A stretch of DNA of 64,000 bases from Saprospiraceae bacterium. Its GTDB lineage: Bacteria; Bacteroidota; Bacteroidia; Chitinophagales; Saprospiraceae. The stretch's first letter is position 1. The number at the start of each line of letters is the position of its first letter. A program made the translations under genes and the position numbers. Positions 7,814-16,484 of this stretch are shown piece after piece. The notes beneath the pieces were generated by a model. It was not told where the DNA came from. It made no database searches and saw nothing but the letters and a program-made list of their open reading frames with translations. The stretch spans positions 36,615 through 100,614 of the forward strand of contig JAHDEL010000004.1 in NCBI GenBank assembly GCA_020628855.1, given 5' to 3'.

Positions 7814-10093
7814 TTATTGCTTAACAAACACTTGAGTATGAGAATATATGTTGTTCTCTATAACAAGAGTATATATTCCTGGCTGTAATTGATCGACCTT
7901 GAGTCGCTGTAAGCCTTCTTCCAATTGCTTTGTGATAAGTAGTTGGCTTACGCTCGAAAAAATACTCACTGTACTTCTCCTATCTAGTTCAACATTTAAG
8001 ATTGATACTACTGGGTTTGGATATATAAGGCGCTTTTGCTCACTATGTATTTCTACAGAATTGACAAATTCAGGGTTACTAACTATATCTGTATCATGTA
8101 TGGCCAATCCCCCTCTCTCATTCGCCACAAGCATTTCTAAATAACCATCCATATCAATATCTGCGACGTCTATAGTAGTCAAGTTACCCTCATAAACTCC
8201 ACCTAAGTTAGCACTTACCGTGTCAAACTTCCCTTCTATATTGTTCTTAATGTTAGTATACATATGTAGCTTTCCCGATTTACTACCGGAGAATAGCCAT
8301 AATGAGTCCACAGTTTCATAAAATACAGGACAACTTCTAGCTTCACTATCTCCTGACCCCTTAATTAGCACTTCTCCCAGTGTAGGTGTATTTGGCGCCA
8401 TGGTCAAATCATTATCAAATATTGGATCTCCATCTGTTCCTATATTTTGATAATAGTTCAAACTACCCAATTTGCCATTAAATGAATTACCGTTACGCTC
8501 TCCAATGACTAAGTCTGCAAGACCATCAGCATTGACATCGAAGATTGCAGGTTTGGCATATTGTCCAGGACGAATATTAAAATATTGATAGATAGGGTTA
8601 GCAAAATCCAATGGGTTACCCTCTCCTGCGATATTTTCTGAATAATAAATGTAGCCAGCAGCGTCACCAACAACCATATCTATGTCATTGTCACCATCTA
8701 AATCCCCAAAGCTGGGTGCGAACTCGACAGACTCTGCTGAGAACTGATTGTAATCAGCAAAATCAAAATCTACTAAGGAATATGCTGGTGTTTCTTGTGT
8801 TCCAACATTTTCAAAATAGATGAGTCTTCCATTCATTTGGCTATTGTTAGAGAATTCCCCTCTTGTTCCTGCAACAATATCAGCTAAGCCATCACCATTT
8901 ACATCGACAAAACGAGCCGATGCAAAAGATCCCAAATCTAGCATCTCATCCTTAAGGAAATCTGACTTTACAAAATCTAGATCATAACCGGAATTAGTGC
9001 TGTTTTTGTAATACCAGACATTATTTACATTAGCAACATTACTTTCTCCATTGGGTGAAATAATCACATCATTGTTGCCATCTTGATTGACATCTAGAAC
9101 ATAAGCTGCAAGGTAAACAGGCATATCTGCTGTTGTAGTCTCTATCGGAAAGTTATAATCTACAGCATTCATCCAAGGAATATCGGCAGTCCCACCATTT
9201 GTCAAAACCGCAATCTTGTTTGAGGTGAGATCACCGATGAGAAGATCATAATCACCATCACCTTCTTGGTCAAATGCAGTAATACACGAACCAGCATGAC
9301 GAAATTCAGTCAATGGCTCTCCAGTCAATTCTGTGTAACAATCTCCAGGGCTTGGGCTGAGCAAAATAGTCTCATTCAATCCACTTTCTTGAAAACCGCC
9401 GTAGCAATCATTTGTCTTTTCAAAGCGCATTTCATCAAAATCTGCACCTTGCTCGACAGTCATATTCTGATAAAAATCCACCTTGCTTCCAGAAGGATTA
9501 AACGAAATGATATCGACATCACCGTCATTATCAAGATCAAGGATTTCTGGCTTATCTATAATACTATTGTAGATTTCTTTCCTTCCATCCGGTGACTCAT
9601 AATAGAGTAACTCCAAATCTTCTCCATCTTTTGCCAACAGTTCAAACTCGTACTTGTCATTAATTATCGATCCTTTGTAACAAGAAATTGCTGCAAAACT
9701 GCCAACAACTGAACCTGTGAAAATATCACTCACTCCGTCATTGTTATAGTCTCTAATAATAACCCACTTTAAGAGTGTCGGTAAGATTGAAGCATATTCA
9801 GGAGCATAGATGTAAGTCTCTTTTTCAACATCAAATAGATAAGTGATAACAATATCACCAACTCTATCAAAGATCACCAAATCATTATAGCCATCAAGAT
9901 CTAAGTCCATAGCATTGAACTGTGGGGCAACTAAGCCACCTGCAAAAGGACTATTCAAGATTTTACCATTCCAATCAAATCTAACATCAGCCAATTGATA
10001 GGACTGCGCAAAACTCACAGAAGCTAGGCTTGATAAACAAAAGATGAACCACAAACTCTTGATATGGAAAATTAAAGCTTTACTTTGGTACAT
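7814..10093 (-). CDS. FG-GAP/VCBS repeat protein with T9SS sorting domain
   Basis: 759 residues. The signal peptide ends around residue 29 (SVSFAQ). The mature protein is built of FG-GAP-type blades, each with a calcium-binding-like D-x-D-x-D-G-x-x-D loop (for example DLDLDGYNDLVIFD, DYNNDGVSDIF, DVNADGLADLVIG), predicting a seven- or eight-bladed integrin-alpha-like propeller. The last about 75 residues form a type A T9SS sorting domain (YPNPVVSILNVEL, then GIYTLVIENN). Expected to be exported through the outer membrane and anchored or released. Binding partner unknown. Its start codon is only 14 bp from that of the divergent antiporter gene. Confidence 0.85.
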   Translation of the reverse strand: MYQSKALIFHIKSLWFIFCLSSLASVSFAQSYQLADVRFDWNGKILNSPFAGGLVAPQFNAMDLDLDGYNDLVIFDRVGDIVITYLFDVEKETYIYAPEYASILPTLLKWVIIRDYNNDGVSDIFTGSVVGSFAAISCYKGSIINDKYEFELLAKDGEDLELLYYESPDGRKEIYNSIIDKPEILDLDNDGDVDIISFNPSGSKVDFYQNMTVEQGADFDEMRFEKTNDCYGGFQESGLNETILLSPSPGDCYTELTGEPLTEFRHAGSCITAFDQEGDGDYDLLIGDLTSNKIAVLTNGGTADIPWMNAVDYNFPIETTTADMPVYLAAYVLDVNQDGNNDVIISPNGESNVANVNNVWYYKNSTNSGYDLDFVKSDFLKDEMLDLGSFASARFVDVNGDGLADIVAGTRGEFSNNSQMNGRLIYFENVGTQETPAYSLVDFDFADYNQFSAESVEFAPSFGDLDGDNDIDMVVGDAAGYIYYSENIAGEGNPLDFANPIYQYFNIRPGQYAKPAIFDVNADGLADLVIGERNGNSFNGKLGSLNYYQNIGTDGDPIFDNDLTMAPNTPTLGEVLIKGSGDSEARSCPVFYETVDSLWLFSGSKSGKLHMYTNIKNNIEGKFDTVSANLGGVYEGNLTTIDVADIDMDGYLEMLVANERGGLAIHDTDIVSNPEFVNSVEIHSEQKRLIYPNPVVSILNVELDRRSTVSIFSSVSQLLITKQLEEGLQRLKVDQLQPGIYTLVIENNIYSHTQVFVKQ
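10059..10088 (+). promoter_or_regulatory. candidate promoter of the NhaC-type antiporter gene
   Basis: TTG (10059-10061), a 19-base spacer, then TACTTTGG (10081-10088), one mismatch from TAnnTTTG. It ends 19 bases before ATG 10108. The whole element lies inside the first codons of the opposite-strand FG-GAP gene. Confidence 0.4.
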
Positions 10094-10107
10094 AAAGTCA
10101 CTGTTAT

Positions 10108-12111
10108 ATGAAGAAGTTTTTCACTATCCTACTCACAATCTGCACATTGACATTTGGGTACACCCAGCTGGATAGTCTTCAAGTCAACAAAGTTACTCCT
10201 CTACAAACAACCAAACTTGATATTCAAGGTAAAGTGTCTGAAATACTACCTCTCAACGACAAAATAGAAATCAAACTCAAAGAAAATCTCTCAGGGCACT
10301 CAACAATTCAATGTAATGATGAAGCAAAGGCTTTACAGTTTACAAATGGGGTTGCCTATCTACCACTGGAAGAAAGTGGTTTGCATTTTATCAAGCATGA
10401 TTCTGGACAAAGTTTGATGTATCATGACTCTCAGAAGAACCAAACGAAAAAAATACCACTCTGGCTGTCACTCATTCCACCTTTACTTGCTATCCTTTTA
10501 GCTCTGGTTTTCAAGGAAGTGCTGACTTCTCTATTTATAGGTATCTGGGCTGGTGTATTTATCATCTATGGAATGCAGTTTGGCTCTATTTCAATGTATT
10601 TCAAATCATTGATGTCGTCATTAGATACCTATATTATTGGAGCTTTGGCAGATGCCGATCACTTATCTGTAATTGTTTTCTCTCTACTTATTGGTGCTAT
10701 GGTTGCATTGATATCTAAAAATGGAGGTATGCACGGCATCGTAGATAGCCTAGGAAGATTTGCAAAAAACAGAAAATCCACACAAAAGACAACTTGGTTA
10801 TTGGGTATACTCATCTTCTTTGATGATTATGCTAATACTCTCATTGTTGGAAATACTATGCGCTCAGTGACTGACAAATTTCGCATCAGTAGAGAAAAAC
10901 TTGCTTACATTGTTGATAGCACAGCTGCGCCAGTGGCAGCAATTGCATTTATTACGACGTGGATAGGGGCAGAACTTGGGTATATAGGAGATAGTATTCA
11001 AGCTTTGAATATTCAATCTACACCCTATGCGCTTTTCATTGCTTCTTTAAAATATTCATTCTATCCCATCCTGACTCTCTTTTTCATTTACTTCTTAATA
11101 AATCAAGAAAAAGACTATGGACCAATGTACAAAGCAGAGCAGCGTGCTATACAGACAGGTCAGGTTTCTCCAGCTGCAAATCAGGATGAAGATGAGCCAA
11201 ACATGGAAGACCTTTCTCCTGTCAAAGACGCTCCACGTAATTGGCTTCATGCAGCTATACCTATCGTGACGGTTATTGATGTTACTATTCTCGGATTATT
11301 AATTACAGGATTCCAATCAGCGAGTGAAACATATGGTGTTGATGGATCATGGTTTGATATTTGGCCTAGTTTAGAAGGTTCTAATAGTTTTTCGAAATTG
11401 GGAACCTTAATAGGAATGTCTAATTCTTATGCAGCCTTACTTTGGTCATCTTTTGCTGGCGTCTTGGTAGCACTTATAATTACTATAGGATCTGGAACAA
11501 TGCGATTGCATGATTGTATGCATTGGCTAGTTACTGGCTTCAAAACAATGTTACCTGCCATCCTAGTCCTAGTCCTTGCTTGGTCTTTGGCAAGTGTTAC
11601 TGGAGAATTAAGGACTTCTGAATACTTGAGTAACCTGTTCAGTGATAAAGTAAACCCTTATCTGCTACCAGCAATTATCTTCATTCTTGCTGCATTTATA
11701 GCATTTAGTACTGGTAGTAGTTGGAGTACAATGGCAATACTCTATCCTATTGCAATACCAACTGCATATGCTGTCTGTAATGCCTCAGGTATTGACCCTG
11801 TTGTCACCCATGAAATATTACTTTGTACTATTGCAACTGTACTTGCGGCAAGTGTACTTGGAGATCATTGTAGTCCCATCTCTGATACGACCATCCTGAG
11901 CAGCCTTGCTTCAGATTGTAATCATATTGATCATGTCAGGACTCAACTTCCTTACGCACTGACAGTTGGGGTTGTAAGCATAATAGGTATTACAGTAGCT
12001 ATTCTTTTGGGTGGTGGGTTACTTATTTGCTTTTTGACCTTACTTGTCTGTCTTGCTGTTTTGTATTTCTTTGTACGTTGGATGGGACGGAATCCTGCAA
12101 TTGCTGAATAG
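10108..12111 (+). CDS. Na+/H+ antiporter, NhaC family, with exported N-terminal domain
   Basis: 667 residues. NhaC family hallmarks are FFDDYANTLIVGNTMRSVTD, DSTAAPVAAIAFITTWIG, an STGSSWSTMAILYPIA stretch and GDHCSPISDTTILSS near the C-terminus. About eleven to thirteen membrane segments follow residue 115. Unusually, a signal peptide (about residues 1-19) and roughly 95 hydrophilic residues precede the first membrane segment, so a small domain is probably exposed in the periplasm. Some Bacteroidota NhaC-like proteins share this layout, as far as I recall. Likely role is sodium extrusion and pH homeostasis. Amino-acid/Na+ exchange is known for relatives and cannot be excluded. The 3' end overlaps the opposite-strand lipoprotein gene by 89 bp. 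Confidence 0.8.
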   Translation: MKKFFTILLTICTLTFGYTQLDSLQVNKVTPLQTTKLDIQGKVSEILPLNDKIEIKLKENLSGHSTIQCNDEAKALQFTNGVAYLPLEESGLHFIKHDSGQSLMYHDSQKNQTKKIPLWLSLIPPLLAILLALVFKEVLTSLFIGIWAGVFIIYGMQFGSISMYFKSLMSSLDTYIIGALADADHLSVIVFSLLIGAMVALISKNGGMHGIVDSLGRFAKNRKSTQKTTWLLGILIFFDDYANTLIVGNTMRSVTDKFRISREKLAYIVDSTAAPVAAIAFITTWIGAELGYIGDSIQALNIQSTPYALFIASLKYSFYPILTLFFIYFLINQEKDYGPMYKAEQRAIQTGQVSPAANQDEDEPNMEDLSPVKDAPRNWLHAAIPIVTVIDVTILGLLITGFQSASETYGVDGSWFDIWPSLEGSNSFSKLGTLIGMSNSYAALLWSSFAGVLVALIITIGSGTMRLHDCMHWLVTGFKTMLPAILVLVLAWSLASVTGELRTSEYLSNLFSDKVNPYLLPAIIFILAAFIAFSTGSSWSTMAILYPIAIPTAYAVCNASGIDPVVTHEILLCTIATVLAASVLGDHCSPISDTTILSSLASDCNHIDHVRTQLPYALTVGVVSIIGITVAILLGGGLLICFLTLLVCLAVLYFFVRWMGRNPAIAE

Positions 12112-12448
12112 AGTCAGATAATACAGTTATACGAGTTGTTACTGAATCTAAAAAGAGCTTATAGTGGTCAGGATCATCTTGCAATGTTTCTAAAAAGCTC
12201 CTAAACTTTTGGTGCTCGATTCCATGTATTTCCTCAATTTGCGAAATCAGATTCTCCATTACGCTATCTCTTTGATTATACGATGTTTTAGAATACACTT
12301 TGTTGGCAAAAATGAGGTCAGCCATCATATTAATGTGGCCTTGATCGAATTCAATCCGAGTATTGGTTTCTTCGGACTTACAACCGATAAAAACATTGGG
12401 GGCTAATATTACAATAATTAATATCTGTAATAATCTTGAGATCGTCAT
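12023..12448 (-). CDS. small lipoprotein, DUF4296-like
   Basis: 141 residues. Hydrophobic N-terminus with lipobox ending FIGC (Cys at about residue 23), then a helical region with MMADLIFANKVYSK and repeated Asp/Ser/Gln, ending in a basic Gln/Arg/Lys tail. The general plan (lipoprotein, early M-x-D-L/I-x-x-A helix) resembles the Bacteroidota DUF4296 family, but the match is by eye. The last 89 bp are antisense to the end of the antiporter gene. The start is 34 bp from that of the divergent gene. Function unknown. Confidence 0.65.
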   Translation of the reverse strand: MTISRLLQILIIVILAPNVFIGCKSEETNTRIEFDQGHINMMADLIFANKVYSKTSYNQRDSVMENLISQIEEIHGIEHQKFRSFLETLQDDPDHYKLFLDSVTTRITVLSDSIQQLQDSVPSNVQRNTKQQDRQVRSKSK

Positions 12449-12456
12449 AAGTTGAC

Positions 12457-12464
12457 CAAATATA
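12457..12464 (-). promoter_or_regulatory. candidate -7 box within an inverted repeat, divergent spacer
   Basis: TATATTTG on the minus strand matches TAnnTTTG exactly and ends 8 bases before the ATG of the small lipoprotein gene. It is part of an inverted repeat (AAATATA / TATATTT, 12458-12475) whose other arm, TATATTTA on the plus strand, lies 6 bases before the ATG at 12483. Both divergent transcripts could therefore have almost no leader. No clear TTG partner box was found. Confidence 0.3.
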
Positions 12465-12482
12465 AATCTATATTTACGAGTT

Positions 12483-14117
12483 ATGGAATCTTCCTTTCTT
12501 CAAAAACTCTTATTTCTCGAAAGTATTTTCAATGAAAATGAATTTCTTGAAGGAGAAGAAAGGTATGACACGCTCTCTGATTCGATTAAAATCAAGAAAC
12601 AAAGGAGTAAATTTCTTATTAGTATAGAGGAAAAAGAAATTGAGGTAAGCATCAAAAAAGGAAAACTTGTCTTTGCTGCTGAACCTCCCACTCCAAAAAA
12701 CAAACCAAGAGTCGATGAGGTTGTCTCAGCCCTTGCCCTCAGAAAGTTTCTTCAAGATGCAGAAATCGCGAAAAAAAATCAGGTCAGGAAAAGAAGGAGT
12801 ACAAAGAAATCGGATCAAATCTTAGATAAGATACCTCATGAACAACTTATCCTTTTCTTAAGAAGATATGCAAGAAAGGATCCTCACTTTGAAATTAAAC
12901 TCTTATCGAACTTTATACTGCAATATTCTGATGCAGAGCACAAATATGACAAAGTACTAGAGAAGATTATAAAACCTAAATCTGAACACAGTCCTAAACT
13001 GCCTCAAAAGTCTTTGCAAACTTTCTATTTTATGCTTGAATCCTTCAAAGGTCAAGCAGAAGACCTCTATTCCTTACAAAAATTTGATGAACTCCTTCCA
13101 CTTCTTATTGCCTGCATTAAGAAAACAGCTTATGCTTCGAAGGTTTATGAAATAAATCAAGATAAACTTGAAGCGTATAATAGCACTTTTCATGACATTC
13201 TTGATAGAATGTGCAAGCAAGAGCTAGCACCTAGTTTTGCTGTTTCTGTCCTGAATCATATAGTTGAAATCGTTACGCTGAGTTACTATTTCCCTAAGAA
13301 AATAACAAACAGTGCTTATCATACTCTTTACAAACATCCATTATTAGACAAAGCAAACATTGTAGAAATCTTAGATGCTCTAAAATTAAAGTTTGCTAGA
13401 TCCGAAAAAATAGGAAGACTTCCACTGCAAACTACAGCTGCTATGTTAGCGAGTAGATATGCATCAACTTGCGAAACCTATTTTGAGTACTGGAATAACC
13501 AAGAACACATTCATGTGCTACAGAACCTATTGGATCTAGGTTGTGATGAAGCATGTGATGTCTTGACTGGCAAACTTCAATATACAGAAGGACTTGAAAA
13601 AGATTTAGCTTTGGTAATAGCTGAAAAAGAATTGAGAATTGGTAATGAAAAATCGGCGATTAAACATTACTTAAAATGGATAAACTATAAGCCAAAAGTA
13701 TTCGAACTCATCAAGCGACTTGAGCGTATAAACCCTGAAATTCTTGATGAAAGTGGCAAAGCACTGTATCAACAATTAGGTGGTTACAAAATTGAAGAAC
13801 AGGCAAAAGTCCTAAGTAGACTTGCACTCCATACTCAGTTAAAATCTCTTCTTCAAGAACATATGCGTCTAGACATTATGCAACATTATGATAAGAGTTT
13901 GTTGATAGAAGATGCTGATTTTGTCAAAATGTTTTATACATCTTGGATTAAGAAATATCTCATCGAGCATTTTGGAGATAAAAGTGTACAACAAGTTGGC
14001 AAAGTGATTAATCATTTGAAGTCAATCGGAATGAAACAGTTTTCTGAAAGTCTCAAGTCTGAATTAAAAAAAGAATTTAACGAAAGGAAAAGTTTAAAAA
14101 ATCAAATTACACTATAG
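12483..14117 (+). CDS. uncharacterised protein, possible degenerate SWIM protein
   Basis: 544 residues, no signal peptide or membrane segment, mostly helical, rich in Lys, Leu and Glu. The first about 110 residues show short strands (KFLISIEEKEIEVSIKKGKL), a Pro-rich turn and a helix (VVSALALRKFLQDAE). After a basic linker comes IPHEQLILFLRRYARKDPHF, a wording typical of the segment following SWIM zinc fingers in bacterial SWIM-family proteins. The remainder looks like helical repeats. The Cys-x-Cys and Cys-x-His ligands of a SWIM finger are absent. It heads a tight plus-strand group, with beta-phosphoglucomutase 5 bp downstream. Function unknown; the SWIM relation is an inference. Confidence 0.6.
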   Translation: MESSFLQKLLFLESIFNENEFLEGEERYDTLSDSIKIKKQRSKFLISIEEKEIEVSIKKGKLVFAAEPPTPKNKPRVDEVVSALALRKFLQDAEIAKKNQVRKRRSTKKSDQILDKIPHEQLILFLRRYARKDPHFEIKLLSNFILQYSDAEHKYDKVLEKIIKPKSEHSPKLPQKSLQTFYFMLESFKGQAEDLYSLQKFDELLPLLIACIKKTAYASKVYEINQDKLEAYNSTFHDILDRMCKQELAPSFAVSVLNHIVEIVTLSYYFPKKITNSAYHTLYKHPLLDKANIVEILDALKLKFARSEKIGRLPLQTTAAMLASRYASTCETYFEYWNNQEHIHVLQNLLDLGCDEACDVLTGKLQYTEGLEKDLALVIAEKELRIGNEKSAIKHYLKWINYKPKVFELIKRLERINPEILDESGKALYQQLGGYKIEEQAKVLSRLALHTQLKSLLQEHMRLDIMQHYDKSLLIEDADFVKMFYTSWIKKYLIEHFGDKSVQQVGKVINHLKSIGMKQFSESLKSELKKEFNERKSLKNQITL

Positions 14118-14122
14118 GCACT

Positions 14123-14779
14123 ATGTCGAAACTAGAAGCATGCATTTTTGATCTTGACGGCGTACTTGTAGATACTGCAAAGTATCACTACACTGCTTGG
14201 CACGACTTGGCCCAAGAATTTGACATTGAGCTAACAACAGAAGAAAATGAAAAGCTTAAGGGTGTGAGTAGAAGAGACTCCCTAATACATATTCTAAATC
14301 TTGGTGGTAAGGTACTTACTGAGGACGAGATTAATCATTGGTGCGAAGTGAAGAATACGCACTACCTTGAACTTATAGCCGGAATGGATGCCGATGAACT
14401 CTTACCTGATGTCATTAGAATACTTGATTTGTTAAAAGACAATGCGATCAAAATAGGATTAGGTTCGGCTAGCAAGAATGCTCCTTTCATTCTAGAAAAA
14501 ACCAATATTGCTCACTATTTCCAAAGTGTAGTCTGCGGTCTAGATGTTATCAATTCAAAACCGCACCCTGAAGTATTCTTAAAAGGAGCAGAACAATTGG
14601 ATGTTGATCCTAGCAACTGTATTGTTTTTGAAGATTCTATCAAAGGGATAATAGCGGCTAATACGGGTGGTTTTATTTCAGTTGGGGTCGGAGATCCAGA
14701 AGAATTGAATCAAGCAGCACATAACATCAAAGACTTTACAGGTCTTACTCTCAAGAGCCTACAATCACTTTTTTCTTAA
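14123..14779 (+). CDS. pgmB: beta-phosphoglucomutase
   Basis: 218 residues, a HAD-superfamily enzyme with an inserted helical cap. Motif 1 FDLDGVLVDTAKYHYTAW carries nucleophile Asp10 and general acid Asp12. The cap has LKGVSRRDSL, the phosphate-anchoring wording of beta-PGMs. Motif 2 is GLGSASKNAP, motif 3 the Lys in NSKPHPEVF, and motif 4 CIVFEDSIKGI. It interconverts beta-glucose 1-phosphate and glucose 6-phosphate after phosphorolysis of maltose, trehalose or kojibiose. No sugar phosphorylase gene is in the window. It lies between the 544-residue unknown (5 bp) and the GH13 lipoprotein (20 bp), consistent with alpha-glucan use. Confidence 0.9.
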   Translation: MSKLEACIFDLDGVLVDTAKYHYTAWHDLAQEFDIELTTEENEKLKGVSRRDSLIHILNLGGKVLTEDEINHWCEVKNTHYLELIAGMDADELLPDVIRILDLLKDNAIKIGLGSASKNAPFILEKTNIAHYFQSVVCGLDVINSKPHPEVFLKGAEQLDVDPSNCIVFEDSIKGIIAANTGGFISVGVGDPEELNQAAHNIKDFTGLTLKSLQSLFS

Positions 14780-14799
14780 TACTAACTTTATCTAAGCAT

Positions 14800-16221
14800 A
14801 TGAAATACTGTTTTTACCTTTTAACTCTCTTTTGCATGTTCTCATGTCAACAAGGCCAATCGCCTTCGTCTAAGGCATCAGAAGCTACCTCAACCACAGT
14901 ACAAGATCCTGTCAGTCCAGAAGAAATAACAATGGCTGATGACTTTTTCCCAATTTGGTTGAAGAACGCAAATATTTATGAGGTGAACATTAGACAGTAT
15001 ACAGAAGAAGGCACATTCAATGCTTTTGCTAAGCATATCCCTAGACTTAAGCAAATGGGAGTCGATATTCTTTGGTTAATGCCAGTGTATCCAATTTCAA
15101 AAACTAAGCGGAAAGGTACACTCGGGTCGTACTACTCAGTGTCAGATTATGCTAAAGTCAATCCTGAATTCGGAACACTTGAGGATTTTAGAAACATGGT
15201 GAAAACAATCCATAAGAATGATATGAAGATCATACTGGACTTTGTTCCTAACCATACTGGATGGGATCATTCATGGATTACTGAGCATCCTGATTATTAC
15301 ACTAAAGATGCAAAAGGGAATATAATTGATCCTATCGATCCCAACACTGGTGAAAGCTGGGGCTGGACTGATGTAGCTGATCTTAATTTCGATAATGGAG
15401 ACATGAGAAAAGCAATGATCAAAGATTTGAGATATTGGGTAATGGCTGAGAACATTGACGGCTTTAGAATGGATGTGGCAAGTAATGTACCTGAGGGCTT
15501 TTGGGCTCAGGCTAGCAAAGAATTATTTGGAGCTAAGAAAGAGATCTTCATGCTTGCAGAAGCGGAAGCACCCGAACTGAGAAATAAGCGTTATTTCCAA
15601 GCGGATTATGGATGGGAATTTCACCACATACTCAACCAAGTAGCCAAGTCAGAAGCTGGGCCTAAAGAAATTGTAGAATGGTATACTGCGAATCAGGCAA
15701 AGTATAGTTCAGGTTTCCATATGCACTTCACATCAAATCATGACGAGAATAGCTGGAATGGTACAACTGAAGAGCGTATGGGTGAGGCACATCGAGCGCT
15801 TTCTGCCCTTGCTTTTACTTTTGATGGTATGCCTCTTATCTATGGTGGTCAGGAAGAACCTCTACGCAAAAGATTAGAGTTTTTTGAGAAAGATAATATT
15901 GGATTCAAAGAATTTGCTGAAGAAGACTTCTATCAAAAACTGCTACACATTAAGCATGTCAATCCAGCGCTTTGGAATGGGAAATTTGGTGGTAAACCTC
16001 AAATTTTACAAGCAGATGATCAGATTCTAGCTTACAAGAAGCAAAAAGATAATTTCTCCTGCTATGGCATATTTAATCTCTCTGAAGAAAATGCCACTTA
16101 CATTCTTCCTGAGACATTGACTCGGTATAATAACGTTATACCTGGCAAGAATTTCACAATGAGTAAAGGAGGAGAAATCAATCTTGAGCCATGGGGCTAC
16201 ATGGTACTGAGTAATTTCTAA
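14800..16221 (+). CDS. GH13 alpha-amylase-family lipoprotein
   Basis: 473 residues. Short lipoprotein signal with lipobox MFSC (Cys16), then a Ser/Thr-rich tether. The (beta/alpha)8 barrel shows the GH13 conserved regions: LDFVPNHTG (region I), GFRMDVASNV with nucleophile Asp225 (II), MLAEAEAPE with acid/base Glu254 (III) and FTSNHDENSW with Asp315 (IV). A short C-terminal beta domain follows. It cleaves or rearranges alpha-1,4-glucans or maltodextrins, probably at the cell envelope. Exact specificity is not readable. Adjacent beta-phosphoglucomutase supports a maltose or maltodextrin pathway. The stop overlaps the convergent thiamine-binding-fold gene by 4 bp. Confidence 0.9.
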   Translation: MKYCFYLLTLFCMFSCQQGQSPSSKASEATSTTVQDPVSPEEITMADDFFPIWLKNANIYEVNIRQYTEEGTFNAFAKHIPRLKQMGVDILWLMPVYPISKTKRKGTLGSYYSVSDYAKVNPEFGTLEDFRNMVKTIHKNDMKIILDFVPNHTGWDHSWITEHPDYYTKDAKGNIIDPIDPNTGESWGWTDVADLNFDNGDMRKAMIKDLRYWVMAENIDGFRMDVASNVPEGFWAQASKELFGAKKEIFMLAEAEAPELRNKRYFQADYGWEFHHILNQVAKSEAGPKEIVEWYTANQAKYSSGFHMHFTSNHDENSWNGTTEERMGEAHRALSALAFTFDGMPLIYGGQEEPLRKRLEFFEKDNIGFKEFAEEDFYQKLLHIKHVNPALWNGKFGGKPQILQADDQILAYKKQKDNFSCYGIFNLSEENATYILPETLTRYNNVIPGKNFTMSKGGEINLEPWGYMVLSNF

Positions 16222-16484
16222 AAGATAAATCCAGCTTCTACTGGAAGATTCTTATTGATAATCTTCATTACTAATGCTGAGGTGTGCTCTGCCATAAAAG
16301 GTTGAGAGTACAAACTCTCTAATGTTGTGAACACATCCTTGGCGTTGCCTTTAATAAAGGTGCTCATTGCATGAGTTCTGACTTCGATTTGGTTATTCTC
16401 TTTCAAGAAACGGATGACGTCAAAAATCAACTCTTCATAATCTTTGACGAGAGGATAAAGACTCACTTCACATGTGATCAACAT
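16218..16484 (-). CDS. YkoF/MTH1187-like thiamine-binding-fold protein
   Basis: 88 residues, cytoplasmic. ITCEVSLYPL at the start, RTHAMSTFIKGNAKDVFTTL in the middle and VMKIINKNLPVE near the end match the small ferredoxin-like DUF77/YkoF family. Some members bind thiamine or hydroxymethylpyrimidine. Ligand binding here is unproved. The ATG overlaps the stop of the upstream gene (TAATG at 16482-16486), so its translation is probably coupled to that of the exported GATase-like protein. Confidence 0.7.
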   Translation of the reverse strand: MLITCEVSLYPLVKDYEELIFDVIRFLKENNQIEVRTHAMSTFIKGNAKDVFTTLESLYSQPFMAEHTSALVMKIINKNLPVEAGFIF

